A DNA stretch of 64,000 bases from Azoarcus sp. (lineage in GTDB: Bacteria > Pseudomonadota > Gammaproteobacteria > Burkholderiales > Rhodocyclaceae). The stretch covers positions 124,001 through 188,000 of the forward strand of contig JAUSOD010000070.1 of NCBI GenBank assembly GCA_030656215.1, in the 5' to 3' direction. Made by a program: the position numbers and the translations under genes. This document shows positions 39,001 to 48,995 of this stretch, one piece after another. The notes under the pieces were generated by a model. It made no database searches. It was not told the origin of the DNA and saw only the letters and a list, made by a program, of their open reading frames with translations. Position 1 is the first letter of the stretch. Each line of letters opens with the position of its first letter.

Positions 39001-39636
39001 ATGCTCCGTGTTGCGATTGTGGATGACCATCAGATCGTCAGGGCCGGTTTCAGGGAAATGATCGCCGCAGAGATCGGATTCGCCATCGCGTTTGAGGCGG
39101 CCAGCGGCGAGGAAGCCCTGGAACAGTTGAGGGTGGTCGAAACCGACGTGTTGCTGCTGGACCTCTCCCTGCCGGGGCAAAGTGGCGTAGATGTGCTGAA
39201 GACTGCGCGTCAACGCCATGACGGCCTGCGCATCCTGGTGCTGACCGGGTTCTCGGAGGATCGCTACGCGCTGGCGATGATACGCAATGGTGCCGACGGC
39301 TACCTGTGCAAGGATTGCTCGGCTGAGGAGTTGCTCGGCGCCATTCGCACGGTGGCGCAGGGACGTCGTTACCTTTCGCCGCGCACAGCCGAATTGTTGG
39401 CTGAAGAGCTTGCCGCAGGACGCGCGCTTGCCCCGCATGAGAAGCTCTCTGATCGCGAGTTGCAGGTTTTTCTGCGTCTTGCCCGCGGCGAGTCAGTATC
39501 GGATATCGGGGAGGCGCTCCACCTGAGTGTCAAGACCATCAGTACCTATCGCGCCCGCCTGCTCGAGAAGCTCGAGGTGAACAGCAATGCCGAACTGGCC
39601 GCCTACGCGATCCGGCATGGCTTGATGATGGGTTGA
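39001..39636 (+). CDS. NarL/LuxR-family response regulator
   Basis: 211 residues. The receiver has IVDDHQIVR (acidic pair), LLLDLSLPG with the phospho-Asp (Asp54), and YLCKD with the Lys. The LuxR-type HTH spans about 145-205: LSDRELQVFLRLARGESVSDIGEALHLSVKTISTYRARLLEKL. A cytoplasmic transcription factor. The histidine kinase encoded convergently at 39697-41067 is the likely partner. A 39-bp motif shared with another receiver gene precedes it and may be its own binding site (inference). Confidence 0.93.
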   Translation: MLRVAIVDDHQIVRAGFREMIAAEIGFAIAFEAASGEEALEQLRVVETDVLLLDLSLPGQSGVDVLKTARQRHDGLRILVLTGFSEDRYALAMIRNGADGYLCKDCSAEELLGAIRTVAQGRRYLSPRTAELLAEELAAGRALAPHEKLSDRELQVFLRLARGESVSDIGEALHLSVKTISTYRARLLEKLEVNSNAELAAYAIRHGLMMG

Positions 39637-39696
39637 TGGCGCTGCTTCGTCAGGTTTTCCGCTGCGGTGGAGCGGCCGGCGCACGCCGTCGCTGCA

Positions 39697-41067
39697 TCAG
39701 TCCGCTTCCGGCAAGGGTACCCGTGCGGTGATGACCGTTCCCTTGCCTGGCACGCCGAGCACTTCGAGTTGTCCACCGAGCATCTGCACGCGGTGCGCCA
39801 TGCCGGAGAGGCCGTGGCGCCTATGGCGTGACGTTTCGGGATCGAAGCCGATGCCGTTATCCTCTATCTGCAGCACGATGAGCTTGTCGGCGCGGTGCAG
39901 CGCCAGGCGGGTGCGGGTTGCTTGGGCGTGACGACGGACATTGGTCAGGGCCTCCTGGGCGATGCGAAAGAGCGCCAGCGAGAAATCTTCAGGCAGGTTC
40001 GGCAGATCGTCGGGTAGTGCAAGTTCGACCGGTCCATCGTGTTCGCCAACCCCACCGGACTGGGCCAGCGAGCGCAAGGCTTCGACCAGCCCGAGATCGG
40101 ACAGCAGTGGGGGTCTAAGGTCATCGACCACCCGGCGTTTGATCGAGATGACCTGGTTCAGGGTGTCGATGAGGCGGTCGAAGCGAGTGCGCAGCGGTGC
40201 CATGACCTCGGCTGGCAGCTTGCGCCCTATCCAGCCCGCATCGAGTTTGGCAGCGGTCATCAGGGCGCCGAGTTCGTCATGGAGTTCGCGGGCGAGGCGG
40301 GCCTGCTCCGCTTCGCGGGTGCGGGTGAGATAGGTGGCCAGACTGGTGAGTTCGGTGGTGCGCGCGTCGACCTCGGTCTTTAGTCGTTCGTTCTCGGAGT
40401 GAAGGATGCCGGCGAGCCGCCGGCGCAGCTTGTCCTGGCGGTAGAGCACGATTGCGAGTGCAAGGAGCAGCGCCAGAATGCCGGCGCCCAGCAGCCGGTT
40501 GGTGGCGCGAACATCGGCGAAACGGGCGAAGGAAGCGTCCAGCGTGTGGTCGATGTCGTGCAGGGTTCGCACGCGCAGCTCACCCAGAATGCGGCGGATC
40601 TCGTCGGTGAGTTGCTTGTCGGTTCCGCCTGCGGGCGATTCAGTATTGCCGTTCGGCCCATGTTCGATGTCGAGTTTCAGCAGCGACCATCGGTCTTCGA
40701 TCAGCGTGCCCAGGAGTTCGAGCATCCTCTGTTCGTCCGCATCGGCCCAGTTCCCTTCGCGCAGGAGCTTGAGCGTCCTTTCAATCTCTGTACGTCCGTC
40801 CTGGTAGGGGGTGAGGTAAACCGGATTCTGAGTCAGCATGTATCCACGCGTGCCGGATTCAGCATCGAGTACATGTAGCAGCAGCGCGTCGAAGTGGTAC
40901 AGACGGCTCGACTGCGCGCGGAGCTTCTCCAGGGCCTCCCGGCTGGAGGCCGATTGCCACTGGCTGGCTGCCAGCCAAGCCAGACCGAGCCCAAAGCCGA
41001 GCATCAGCAGCAGGCCGAGCAGTTTGCCGGGGCGGAAACGCGACGGTTGAGGCGACGAGAGGGGCAT
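39697..41067 (-). CDS. CHASE3-type sensor histidine kinase (HisKA_3 family)
   Basis: 456 residues from ATG 41067, which has AGAGGA upstream. Membrane helix 1 lies at about 17-37. A periplasmic CHASE3-like region follows to about 185, with the typical DAESGTRGYMLT motif. Helix 2 is at about 193-211. Then come a coiled segment, the phospho-His motif ARELHDELGALMTAAKLD, and a HATPase with NVRRHAQAT and EDNGIGFDP. NarL-type kinases of this class pair with LuxR-type regulators, here the one encoded at 39001-39636 and converging with it, 60 bases apart. Confidence 0.92.
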   Translation of the reverse strand: MPLSSPQPSRFRPGKLLGLLLMLGFGLGLAWLAASQWQSASSREALEKLRAQSSRLYHFDALLLHVLDAESGTRGYMLTQNPVYLTPYQDGRTEIERTLKLLREGNWADADEQRMLELLGTLIEDRWSLLKLDIEHGPNGNTESPAGGTDKQLTDEIRRILGELRVRTLHDIDHTLDASFARFADVRATNRLLGAGILALLLALAIVLYRQDKLRRRLAGILHSENERLKTEVDARTTELTSLATYLTRTREAEQARLARELHDELGALMTAAKLDAGWIGRKLPAEVMAPLRTRFDRLIDTLNQVISIKRRVVDDLRPPLLSDLGLVEALRSLAQSGGVGEHDGPVELALPDDLPNLPEDFSLALFRIAQEALTNVRRHAQATRTRLALHRADKLIVLQIEDNGIGFDPETSRHRRHGLSGMAHRVQMLGGQLEVLGVPGKGTVITARVPLPEAD

Positions 41068-41166
41068 GGCGTCCTCTGGAGACGGCACGGCGGAAAAACT
41101 TGCCTTTCGCGGTGCAAATCGAGTGGTTTTGAATTATGCCCCGCCCGTCGCTTAGCCGAGCACCGC

Positions 41167-41478
41167 TTACGGTCGGAGTACGATGTCGTTTTTCACCGAG
41201 CGCACGCCCGGTGTCGCTCGGGCGATGTCGCCCGCGCGGCTGCGTTCGGCCGCGCTCTTGGCGAAGCCGGACAACTGCACCGTGCCCTTGAGCGTTTCCA
41301 CGTTGATCGACATCATGCTCACGGTCGAGTCCTCAGCAAACTTTGCCTTCACCCGGGTGGTAATGGTGATGTCATCCACGTACTCGCCGACCGTCGATTG
41401 ATCGCGGGTGACCGCGCAACCGACCGAGGTAAGTCCGAGGAGACCGGAAAGGATGAGTGTTGCGGCAGCTTTGTTCAT
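41167..41478 (-). CDS. BON-domain lipoprotein
   Basis: 103 residues from ATG 41478, preceded by AGGAG. A signal peptide with a lipobox-like LTSVGC ends near residue 22. One BON domain follows: DDITITTRVKAKFAEDSTVSMMSINVETLKGTVQLSGFAKSAAERSRAGDIARATPGVRSVKNDI. BON proteins of this kind (OsmY type) sit in the periplasm or at membranes and respond to envelope or osmotic stress. It is 99 bases downstream of the histidine kinase start, on the same strand. Confidence 0.88.
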   Translation of the reverse strand: MNKAAATLILSGLLGLTSVGCAVTRDQSTVGEYVDDITITTRVKAKFAEDSTVSMMSINVETLKGTVQLSGFAKSAAERSRAGDIARATPGVRSVKNDIVLRP

Positions 41479-41831
41479 GATCTTGCTCCTTGTGTTCGTG
41501 TCGTCTGCCATCGGTGCAGACCGGTCAGCCGGCCGCTCGAGGCCGTTCGACTGTATGCCGGCGTCTGCAGGTGGTCTGTCCGTAGATTCGGATTGCGATG
41601 TAGGTGTATTCCTTCAGCAGCCACGGCTGTGGGCAGGCATGCTTGCGTCGCAGCGATCGGTTCGACCGCGAGCCGGCGGTCGGGGCGATGTTTGTGGGAA
41701 TCGTCTGACACGGTTCTCGGATCATGCCGATGGGACGGCATCGCATGCTTGCTACACTGATGGTGTGCGCCTCATGGACATGAAGCTTCGTGGCGCCTGC
41801 AAACGAACCCTGCGCGAACCTGAAACCTGTC
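41479..41831. other. Divergent intergenic region between the BON gene and the receiver gene
   Basis: 353 bases without a gene. It holds copy 2 of the 39-bp motif and a TACACT -10-like hexamer near 41753 toward the receiver gene. Confidence 0.5.
41697..41735 (+). promoter_or_regulatory. 39-bp motif, copy 2
   Basis: Begins GGAATCGTCTGAC and ends ATGCCGATGGGA, collinear with copy 1. It lies about 100 bases before the ATG at 41832 and about 220 bases from the divergent BON gene. Confidence 0.6.
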
Positions 41832-42230
41832 ATGAACGAGACCGCATCTCCAACGCTCCGTGTCTTTCTGATCGAGGACTCCGCCATCCTCCGGGCGATG
41901 CTCAGGGACATGCTGGGAGAACTCGAAGGGGTCGAGGTGGTCGGCGATGCTGATGACGAATCAGGTGCGCTCGCCGGACTCGAGCGCCAGTGCGCGGACC
42001 TTGCGATCGTGGATCTCGAACTGCGTGCAGGTAGCGGACTGGGCGTGTTGAGCCGCCTCAGTGCCGAGCCCGAGCGCTACGGTCGTACCCGTGCGGTGGT
42101 GCTGACAAATCATGGGCACCGTGCCATTCGCGCCCGCTGCGCAGCGCTCGGGGTGGAGCGCTTCTTCGACAAGTCCTTTCAGATGGATGAACTGGTCGAC
42201 TTCATCGAGGGCGCAGTCCGGGCGCGGTGA
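41832..42230 (+). CDS. Single-domain response regulator (receiver only)
   Basis: 132 residues from ATG 41832; an in-frame ATG at 41790 is possible. Only a receiver is present: VFLIEDSAILR (acidic pair), LAIVDLELRAGSG with the phospho-Asp near 57, a VVLTNHG switch and FFDKS with the Lys. It resembles receivers that tune a kinase or act as phosphate sinks. It shares its upstream 39-bp element with the LuxR-type regulator, so common control by that regulator is plausible. Confidence 0.88.
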   Translation: MNETASPTLRVFLIEDSAILRAMLRDMLGELEGVEVVGDADDESGALAGLERQCADLAIVDLELRAGSGLGVLSRLSAEPERYGRTRAVVLTNHGHRAIRARCAALGVERFFDKSFQMDELVDFIEGAVRAR

Positions 42231-42246
42231 ACGCCGGACTGCGCCC
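42209..42246. terminator. Inverted repeat between convergent genes
   Basis: GGGCGCAGTCCGG (42209-42221) and CCGGACTGCGCCC (42234-42246): perfect 13-bp arms around 12 bases. The left arm is inside the last codons of the receiver gene and the right arm ends 6 bases before the YbiT stop, followed by GGACGTTT. Likely a two-way terminator. Confidence 0.65.
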
Positions 42247-42252
42247 GGACGT

Positions 42253-43878
<1,626 letters not shown>

Positions 43879-44012
43879 TTTAAATCCTGTTATTCAGATA
43901 AAACAAAGCCTTGCATTATAGCGCAAGGCGTGCATTGCTGCAGCGGCTGAAGGTGCCGGGAAGGGCGATCTTTTGTCCATTTCACCCGCCAGCTTCAGCT
44001 TGTCCTGCCAGA

Positions 44013-44528
44013 TTACAGCCACTTCTGCAGGAACAAGGCCTGACCTGCGGCAGGCTCGAGCACGTAAGGACGAAAGCCGGCGCGGTCGTAGGCGGCGAGC
44101 GCGGTACTGTTGTTGGACAGCACTTCCAGCGTGAGCTTGCAGCAGTCGCGTGCGCGGGCCGCCTCTTCCGCTGCGTGCAGCAAGGCCAGGCCGATGGACC
44201 GGCCGCGGTAGTCGGCATGGACCACGAGGTCATGAACGTTGAGCAAGGGGCGGGCGGCAAAGGTGGAGAAGCCCTCGAAACAGTTGATCAGTCCGCAGGC
44301 GGTGTCGCCATGGAATGCGATGAAGGCGACGTAATCGCAGCGTTGCTGCAGGCGTCCGGCAAGCGTGGTGCGTACGTCGTCGTCGAGCGGCCTGCCGCCG
44401 CCCATCGGATCGCGCGCGTAGTGGTCGAGCAGCATGATGAAGGCAGCGGCATGGGCGGGCTCGGCGAGGCGAAGCGGGGTGATGCGGATACCGTCGGCGG
44501 TTGAGGACGCTGGAGGGTCGAATTCCAT
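44013..44528 (-). CDS. GNAT-family N-acetyltransferase
   Basis: 171 residues from ATG 44528, with GGAG upstream. The acetyl-CoA fold is visible: CGLINCFEGFSTFAARPLLNVHDLVVHADYRGRSIGLALLHAAEEAARARDCCKLTLEVLSNNSTALAAYDRAGF, that is a VHADYRGRSIG loop and a late NxxALAAYDRAGF motif. The substrate is unknown. The 134-bp gap to ybiT holds no gene that I can see. Confidence 0.87.
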   Translation of the reverse strand: MEFDPPASSTADGIRITPLRLAEPAHAAAFIMLLDHYARDPMGGGRPLDDDVRTTLAGRLQQRCDYVAFIAFHGDTACGLINCFEGFSTFAARPLLNVHDLVVHADYRGRSIGLALLHAAEEAARARDCCKLTLEVLSNNSTALAAYDRAGFRPYVLEPAAGQALFLQKWL

Positions 44529-44688
44529 GAAATGTGGTTCTCCATCAAAGGGGGCCTGACTTTTGGCTGCGGGCGGAAGGTGCAGCCGATGCCCGCAAAG
44601 AAGGGGTTCGGTCACCGTGGCAGGCATTAGTTGTCACGAGTGGGCATACCACTTATAGAATAGGGGCTCCTGTGCTTCCGGCTCCACC

Positions 44689-45243
44689 ATGTCACGTGTC
44701 TCGTTAAAGCTATTCCTTCTTGAGAGCACCATTCGCGTGGTGTTTCCGTTGCTCGGCGTGGTACTGCTGGTGTCGGGGCTGTTCGGTGTCATTTCGTTTG
44801 GTGCCTTGCCGCTGGTCGATGCGATGCGCAGCCGTCAATGGACGCCGGTTCCCGCCACGCTGGAGTCTGCGCGCATTGCACCCGCACAGATTTTGCGCAA
44901 CCGACCACTGCCTGCCCTCGAGGTACGATTTCACTATCAATTTGGCGGGATGGATCTTGTCGGCAATCGCTACGATCTGCATTACGGTTTTGACCACCGT
45001 GGCGCGCTGGAGGCAAGCATGGCCCGACTGCCAGCCGGGACGGAACTTGTCGCCTGGGTGAATCCACACTCACCCGATCAGGTCATGCTGCAACGCTCGC
45101 TCAACTGGCCGTTACTGGCACTGGTGATTCCGTTCGGCGCGATCGGGCTGACCGGAGGGCTGCTCCTGCTCGGTGGCATGGTGGGATGGAACGAGGCCCG
45201 GCCGCTGCAGCGCGGTGAGGCGTCGGCCCGAGTCCGCGACTGA
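44689..45243 (+). CDS. DUF3592-type membrane protein
   Basis: 184 residues. Helix 1 at about 16-40, a soluble region with QWTPVPATLESARI, FHYQFGGMDLVGNRYD and ELVAWVNPHSPDQVML, then a helix pair at about 140-165. This layout is the DUF3592 family of unknown function. It lies between two minus-strand genes and is probably transcribed alone. Its stop is 35 bases from the convergent trhP stop. Confidence 0.75.
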   Translation: MSRVSLKLFLLESTIRVVFPLLGVVLLVSGLFGVISFGALPLVDAMRSRQWTPVPATLESARIAPAQILRNRPLPALEVRFHYQFGGMDLVGNRYDLHYGFDHRGALEASMARLPAGTELVAWVNPHSPDQVMLQRSLNWPLLALVIPFGAIGLTGGLLLLGGMVGWNEARPLQRGEASARVRD

Positions 45244-45278
45244 ATACGTCGGCGCACGGTCGAGCGCATCCGGGTCGA

Positions 45279-46655
45279 TCAGACAAAGCGCGCAATGAAG
45301 CATGGGCGTGAGGGGTCGGCTCCCTCCGGCAGTGGCAGCCACACCCTGCGACCACTCCCGGGGACCAGGCTGAGCGGTCCGCCGTCGGCATCTTCAATAC
45401 GCTGGGTCTCGCTGGCGAAATTCGTGCCGGGCTGGACGAATTCCAGCCGGTCGCCCACGGCGAAGCGGTTCTTAACCTCGATCTCGGCCAGCCCGCGTGC
45501 GGCATCGAAGCCGATCATCTCGCCCACCAGCAGACTGCGCCCCGATTCGGAGTGGCCGCGCAGGTAGTTCTGGTGTTCCGGGGTGCTGTGGCGCTGGTAG
45601 AAGCCGTCGGTGTAGCCGCGGCTGGCGAGGCCTTCGAGTTCCCCCAGCAGTTGCAGGTCGAAAGGTCTGCCCGCCATCGCGTCGTCGATTGCCCGGCGAT
45701 AGCCTTGGCTGGTGCGGGCGACGTAGTAGGGGCTCTTGGTGCGGCCCTCGATTTTCAACGAGTCGATGCCGATCTCCACGAGGCGCTGTACATGCTCGAT
45801 CGCACGCAGGTCGCGCGAATTCAGGATGTAGGTGCCGTGTTCATCTTCCTCGATCGGCATCAGTTCGCCGGAACGGGTACCCTCCTCGAGCAGCCACACC
45901 TTGTCGGCTTTTGCATGGCGCGGCCCGCCACCGAGCGCAGTGCCCACCGTGGCGAAGTTGCGCGGGTTGCCCAGCGCCGGCGCCTGGTCGCGTGCCTCGA
46001 TGTCTCCCGAGGCGCTCTCGACGGTCTCGTGCATTTTGTAGTCCCAGCGGCACGAGTTGGTGCAGGTGCCCTGGTTGGGGTCGCGATGATTGAAATAGCC
46101 CGACAGCAGGCAGCGGCCCGAATAGGCGATGCACAGCGCACCATGGACGAAGACTTCGAGCTCCATCTCCGGGCATTCCTGGCGGATCTCCGCCACTTCG
46201 TCGAGCGACAGTTCGCGCGACAGGATGATGCGCTTCACCCCCATCGACTGCCAGAAGCGCACGGTGGCAAAGTTGGTGGTGTTGGCCTGTACCGAGAGGT
46301 GGATGTCGACCTCGGGCCAGCGCTCGCGCACCATCATCATCAGCCCAGGGTCGGCCATGATCAGCGCGTCCGGCTTCATCTCGATGATCGGCGCCATGTC
46401 CTCCTCGAAAGTGCGGATCTTGGCGTTGTGCGGGTAAATGTTGGCCACCAGATAGAAGGCCTTGCCCGCGGCGCGCGCCTCGTCCATGCCGGCGGCGAGC
46501 ACGTCGAGCTTGCCGAAGCTGTTGTTGCGCACGCGCAGCGAATAGCGCGGTTGTCCGGCGTACACCGCGTCGGCACCATAGGCGAAGGCGGTGCGCATCA
46601 TGTCGAGGGAGCCGGCAGGGGCGAGAAGTTCGGGGCGGCTGAGGGCGGAGGTCAT
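45279..46655 (-). CDS. trhP: Peptidase U32 family tRNA hydroxylation protein TrhP (YegQ)
   Basis: 458 residues from ATG 46655, close to the E. coli length. U32 marks: RPELLAPAGSLDMMRTAFAYGADAVYAG, the signature ELEVFVHGALCIAYSGRCLLSGYFNHRDPNQGTCTNSCRW with several conserved Cys, and IDSLKIEGRTKS. It takes part in prephenate-dependent 5-hydroxyuridine formation at wobble U34 of tRNAs. An ATG at 46682 in frame would add 9 residues. No partner gene is adjacent. Confidence 0.93.
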   Translation of the reverse strand: MTSALSRPELLAPAGSLDMMRTAFAYGADAVYAGQPRYSLRVRNNSFGKLDVLAAGMDEARAAGKAFYLVANIYPHNAKIRTFEEDMAPIIEMKPDALIMADPGLMMMVRERWPEVDIHLSVQANTTNFATVRFWQSMGVKRIILSRELSLDEVAEIRQECPEMELEVFVHGALCIAYSGRCLLSGYFNHRDPNQGTCTNSCRWDYKMHETVESASGDIEARDQAPALGNPRNFATVGTALGGGPRHAKADKVWLLEEGTRSGELMPIEEDEHGTYILNSRDLRAIEHVQRLVEIGIDSLKIEGRTKSPYYVARTSQGYRRAIDDAMAGRPFDLQLLGELEGLASRGYTDGFYQRHSTPEHQNYLRGHSESGRSLLVGEMIGFDAARGLAEIEVKNRFAVGDRLEFVQPGTNFASETQRIEDADGGPLSLVPGSGRRVWLPLPEGADPSRPCFIARFV

Positions 46656-46795
46656 GGCTGCAGAAAGCGGTAAAAACCGCATTTTACGCGTCTGACGCGT
46701 CCCTGCGCCCTTGGCGCATGCCAGGGTGCAGATTGCTTTCCAGGATGTAGATTGCTTTCGGGCACCGGCAGATTGTCGGCCCGGGGGCGCGCGCC

Positions 46796-47845
46796 TCAGC
46801 AGCAGGCACAATCCTCGCTGTCGTCTGCCGTGCTGCGGCCGAATGGCGCTGCGGTGCCGCAGCCTTCGAAGATGCCGTAGTGGCGGTCGAAATTGCCGAT
46901 GAAGTCGAAGTGCCCGGAGAAGCGGGTCTCGTGCAGCATGCGCCAGGTGTTGCCGCACACCGGGAAGACACGACCGCGCTCGATTCCGTGATGCTTGTCG
47001 AGGATGAAACGCTCCGGCTGTTGCGCGATGGTGCCGCGGTAGACCACGGCCTGACCGTAATCCTCGCAGGCACTCTCGAGTGCGTCGAGCTTGAATAGAC
47101 GGTAGGTGGCCGAGAAAAACCCGATGTTGCCGACCCTGGCCGCAAGCGTGGGATCGGTGACCTCGAGCGGACGATCCTCGACCAGCCGCGGGTCGGCAAA
47201 ACCGGTACGCCGGGCCAGGCCGAGAAAGTCGTTCCAGTACAGGGCACCACCGAGACATTCGCCGTACAGCACCGGGTCCTTGCGCACCGCGGCCGGTACC
47301 CGGCGATCGGCATAGACATCGGAAAAATAGAATTCGCCACCCGGCTTGAGCAGGCGGGCGACGCCGTGGAGCACTGCGTCCTTGTCGGGCGACAGGTTGA
47401 TCACGCAGTTGGAAACGATCACGTCGAAGCTGCCCGCTTCGAGTCCGAGCTCGTCGAGGCGTTCGATGTAGCCGTCCAGAAAGCGCACATTGCTGCGTTC
47501 ATGACCGAAGGCCTGGCGGTGGTGGTCCTGGTGGCGGATGGCAAGCTCGAGTTGCTCCTCGGTCATGTCCACCCCGACCACCTCGCCATGCTCGCCGACG
47601 AGTTGCGACAGGGCATAAACGTCGCGTCCCGAGCCGCAGCCCAGATCAAGCACGCGGCAGCCTTCGAGCTGCGTCGGGCACACCAGGCCGCAGCCGTAGT
47701 AGCGGCTCAACACTTCAGGGTGAATGCGGGCGAGCAGCGGTTTGAGCCACGCGGGCATCTGCGAAATATCGCAGCAGGCCGAGGTCTTGAGGTCGGCCGA
47801 GCTTGTGAGCTGGCGGCCGTAGTAGTCCTGAACGATATCGTGCAT
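46796..47845 (-). CDS. arsM: ArsM-like arsenite S-adenosylmethionine methyltransferase
   Basis: 349 residues. The SAM-binding fold shows VLDLGCGSGRDVYALSQLVG near 65-84 and GVDMTEEQL near 91-99. The Cys positions that bind As(III) in ArsM seem to be present: TSACCD near 21-26, SNCVINLSPDK near 144-154 and GECLGGALYW near 193-202. The C-terminus ends CACC. It would methylate arsenite to volatile or less toxic forms in the cytoplasm. It follows an ECF sigma and zf-HC2 gene pair on the same strand after 99 bases. Confidence 0.82.
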   Translation of the reverse strand: MHDIVQDYYGRQLTSSADLKTSACCDISQMPAWLKPLLARIHPEVLSRYYGCGLVCPTQLEGCRVLDLGCGSGRDVYALSQLVGEHGEVVGVDMTEEQLELAIRHQDHHRQAFGHERSNVRFLDGYIERLDELGLEAGSFDVIVSNCVINLSPDKDAVLHGVARLLKPGGEFYFSDVYADRRVPAAVRKDPVLYGECLGGALYWNDFLGLARRTGFADPRLVEDRPLEVTDPTLAARVGNIGFFSATYRLFKLDALESACEDYGQAVVYRGTIAQQPERFILDKHHGIERGRVFPVCGNTWRMLHETRFSGHFDFIGNFDRHYGIFEGCGTAAPFGRSTADDSEDCACC

Positions 47846-47944
47846 GGCGAAACTCCGTGGCGGTTGAGGCGTCCTCGATATCAGTCGGAGAACGGCAGGG
47901 TTTCTTACAGTGCGCGCTGCTGCCCGGTGGCCGCCGTGCCGACG

Positions 47945-48190
47945 TCAGGTTTCGTCGGCAGGTGGGGGTGGCTTGGTCGCGGTATCGGACTTGTCCGGGG
48001 CGGTCGGATCGGCGAAGGCTCCGCCTGCATAGGTGGACGAGATCCGGCGCAGCCAGACCATCTGTTCGTGATAATTGGTGCACCCCGAACACATCATCAG
48101 GTGCATGCGCAGGGTGAGGCGTTCGCGCAGGCCGAGGGGCCTGTCCAGCGCCTCGGAGCACATCCGGGTGGCGTCCTTGCAGCTCAACAT
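47945..48190 (-). CDS. Small zf-HC2 anti-sigma-type protein
   Basis: 81 residues from ATG 48190, which has GGGGAG 8 bases upstream; a GTG at 48199 is less likely. The zinc motif is LSCKDATRMCSEALD followed by RMHLMMCSGC (H-x3-C-x2-C). There is no membrane helix and the C-terminus is Pro-rich and disordered. It overlaps the sigma gene stop by 7 bases, so the two are made together; it should hold the ECF factor in check. Confidence 0.85.
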   Translation of the reverse strand: MLSCKDATRMCSEALDRPLGLRERLTLRMHLMMCSGCTNYHEQMVWLRRISSTYAGGAFADPTAPDKSDTATKPPPPADET

Positions 48191-48819
48191 GTGCGGCACT
48201 CCCCTTTCACAAACCAGTTCGACTCCAGGCAGCCGCGCAGACCGGTACGGGCCCGGTGCAGGATGACGTGACAGTTGTTGGTGGTGATGCCGACTTCGCT
48301 GCAGATCTCGGCGGTGTCGAGTCCGAGCATTTCACGCATCATGAACACGCGCGCCACGTTCTCCGGGAGATGGTCCAGGCAGGCCTCGAACACGACCCAG
48401 AACTGCTTGTTTTCGAACGACTGCTCGGGTGCCGCCCAGGCTGCTGGACGCGAGGTGGCCTGCCAGTGCCCGTTAGTGCGGAACAGGGCATCGAGTGCAG
48501 CGTCCGGATCCTCGCCCTCCTCATCGCCGAGAACGCTGCTCAGCGAGACGGTCTTCGCTCCGCGGCGCAGGATGTCCACGATCTTGTTTCGCAGAATGCC
48601 GAACACCCAGGTCTTGAGCGCGGCGTCACCAGCATAACGGGCGACACCGACGAGCGCGGCCTCGATGGCCTCCTGAACTGCGTCTTCGGCCATCGCCTGG
48701 TCGCGCAACTGCAGGCGCGCAAAGCGCAGCATGTCGCGATGCAGGGCGGCCAGCAGCCGCGGGTCCGCGAGTTCGGCAGCAGGACTTCCCATGGTGCCGG
48801 ACGATACGACATTGTTCAT
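48184..48819 (-). CDS. ECF sigma factor
   Basis: 211 residues. Region 2 is visible at about 27-95 (ALHRDMLRFARLQLRDQAMAEDAVQEAIEAAL, KTWVFGILRNKIVDILRR) and region 4 at about 145-200 (CLDHLPENVARVFMMREMLGLDTAEICSEVGITTNNCHVILHRARTGLRGCLE). It ends with ECRTC, a Cys pair that may be redox- or metal-sensitive. The zf-HC2 gene overlaps its stop, and arsM follows, so control of arsM or of stress genes is possible. An AGGA ribosome-binding site precedes the ATG. Confidence 0.9.
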   Translation of the reverse strand: MNNVVSSGTMGSPAAELADPRLLAALHRDMLRFARLQLRDQAMAEDAVQEAIEAALVGVARYAGDAALKTWVFGILRNKIVDILRRGAKTVSLSSVLGDEEGEDPDAALDALFRTNGHWQATSRPAAWAAPEQSFENKQFWVVFEACLDHLPENVARVFMMREMLGLDTAEICSEVGITTNNCHVILHRARTGLRGCLESNWFVKGECRTC

Positions 48820-48995
48820 TCTTGCGTCCTGTGCCGGGCTTCATTTCTGAGCACACTGTAGCTTGATCCACAAATGGGGGGCTACACAATCGCTGCCAAT
48901 TCGCGCCGGTCGGATCAACGCTTCCCACGATAACAGTCGCACAGGGTGCGAAGTTCTTACACGATGTCTCGTCCGACCGCCTCCTGGACCAGGGC

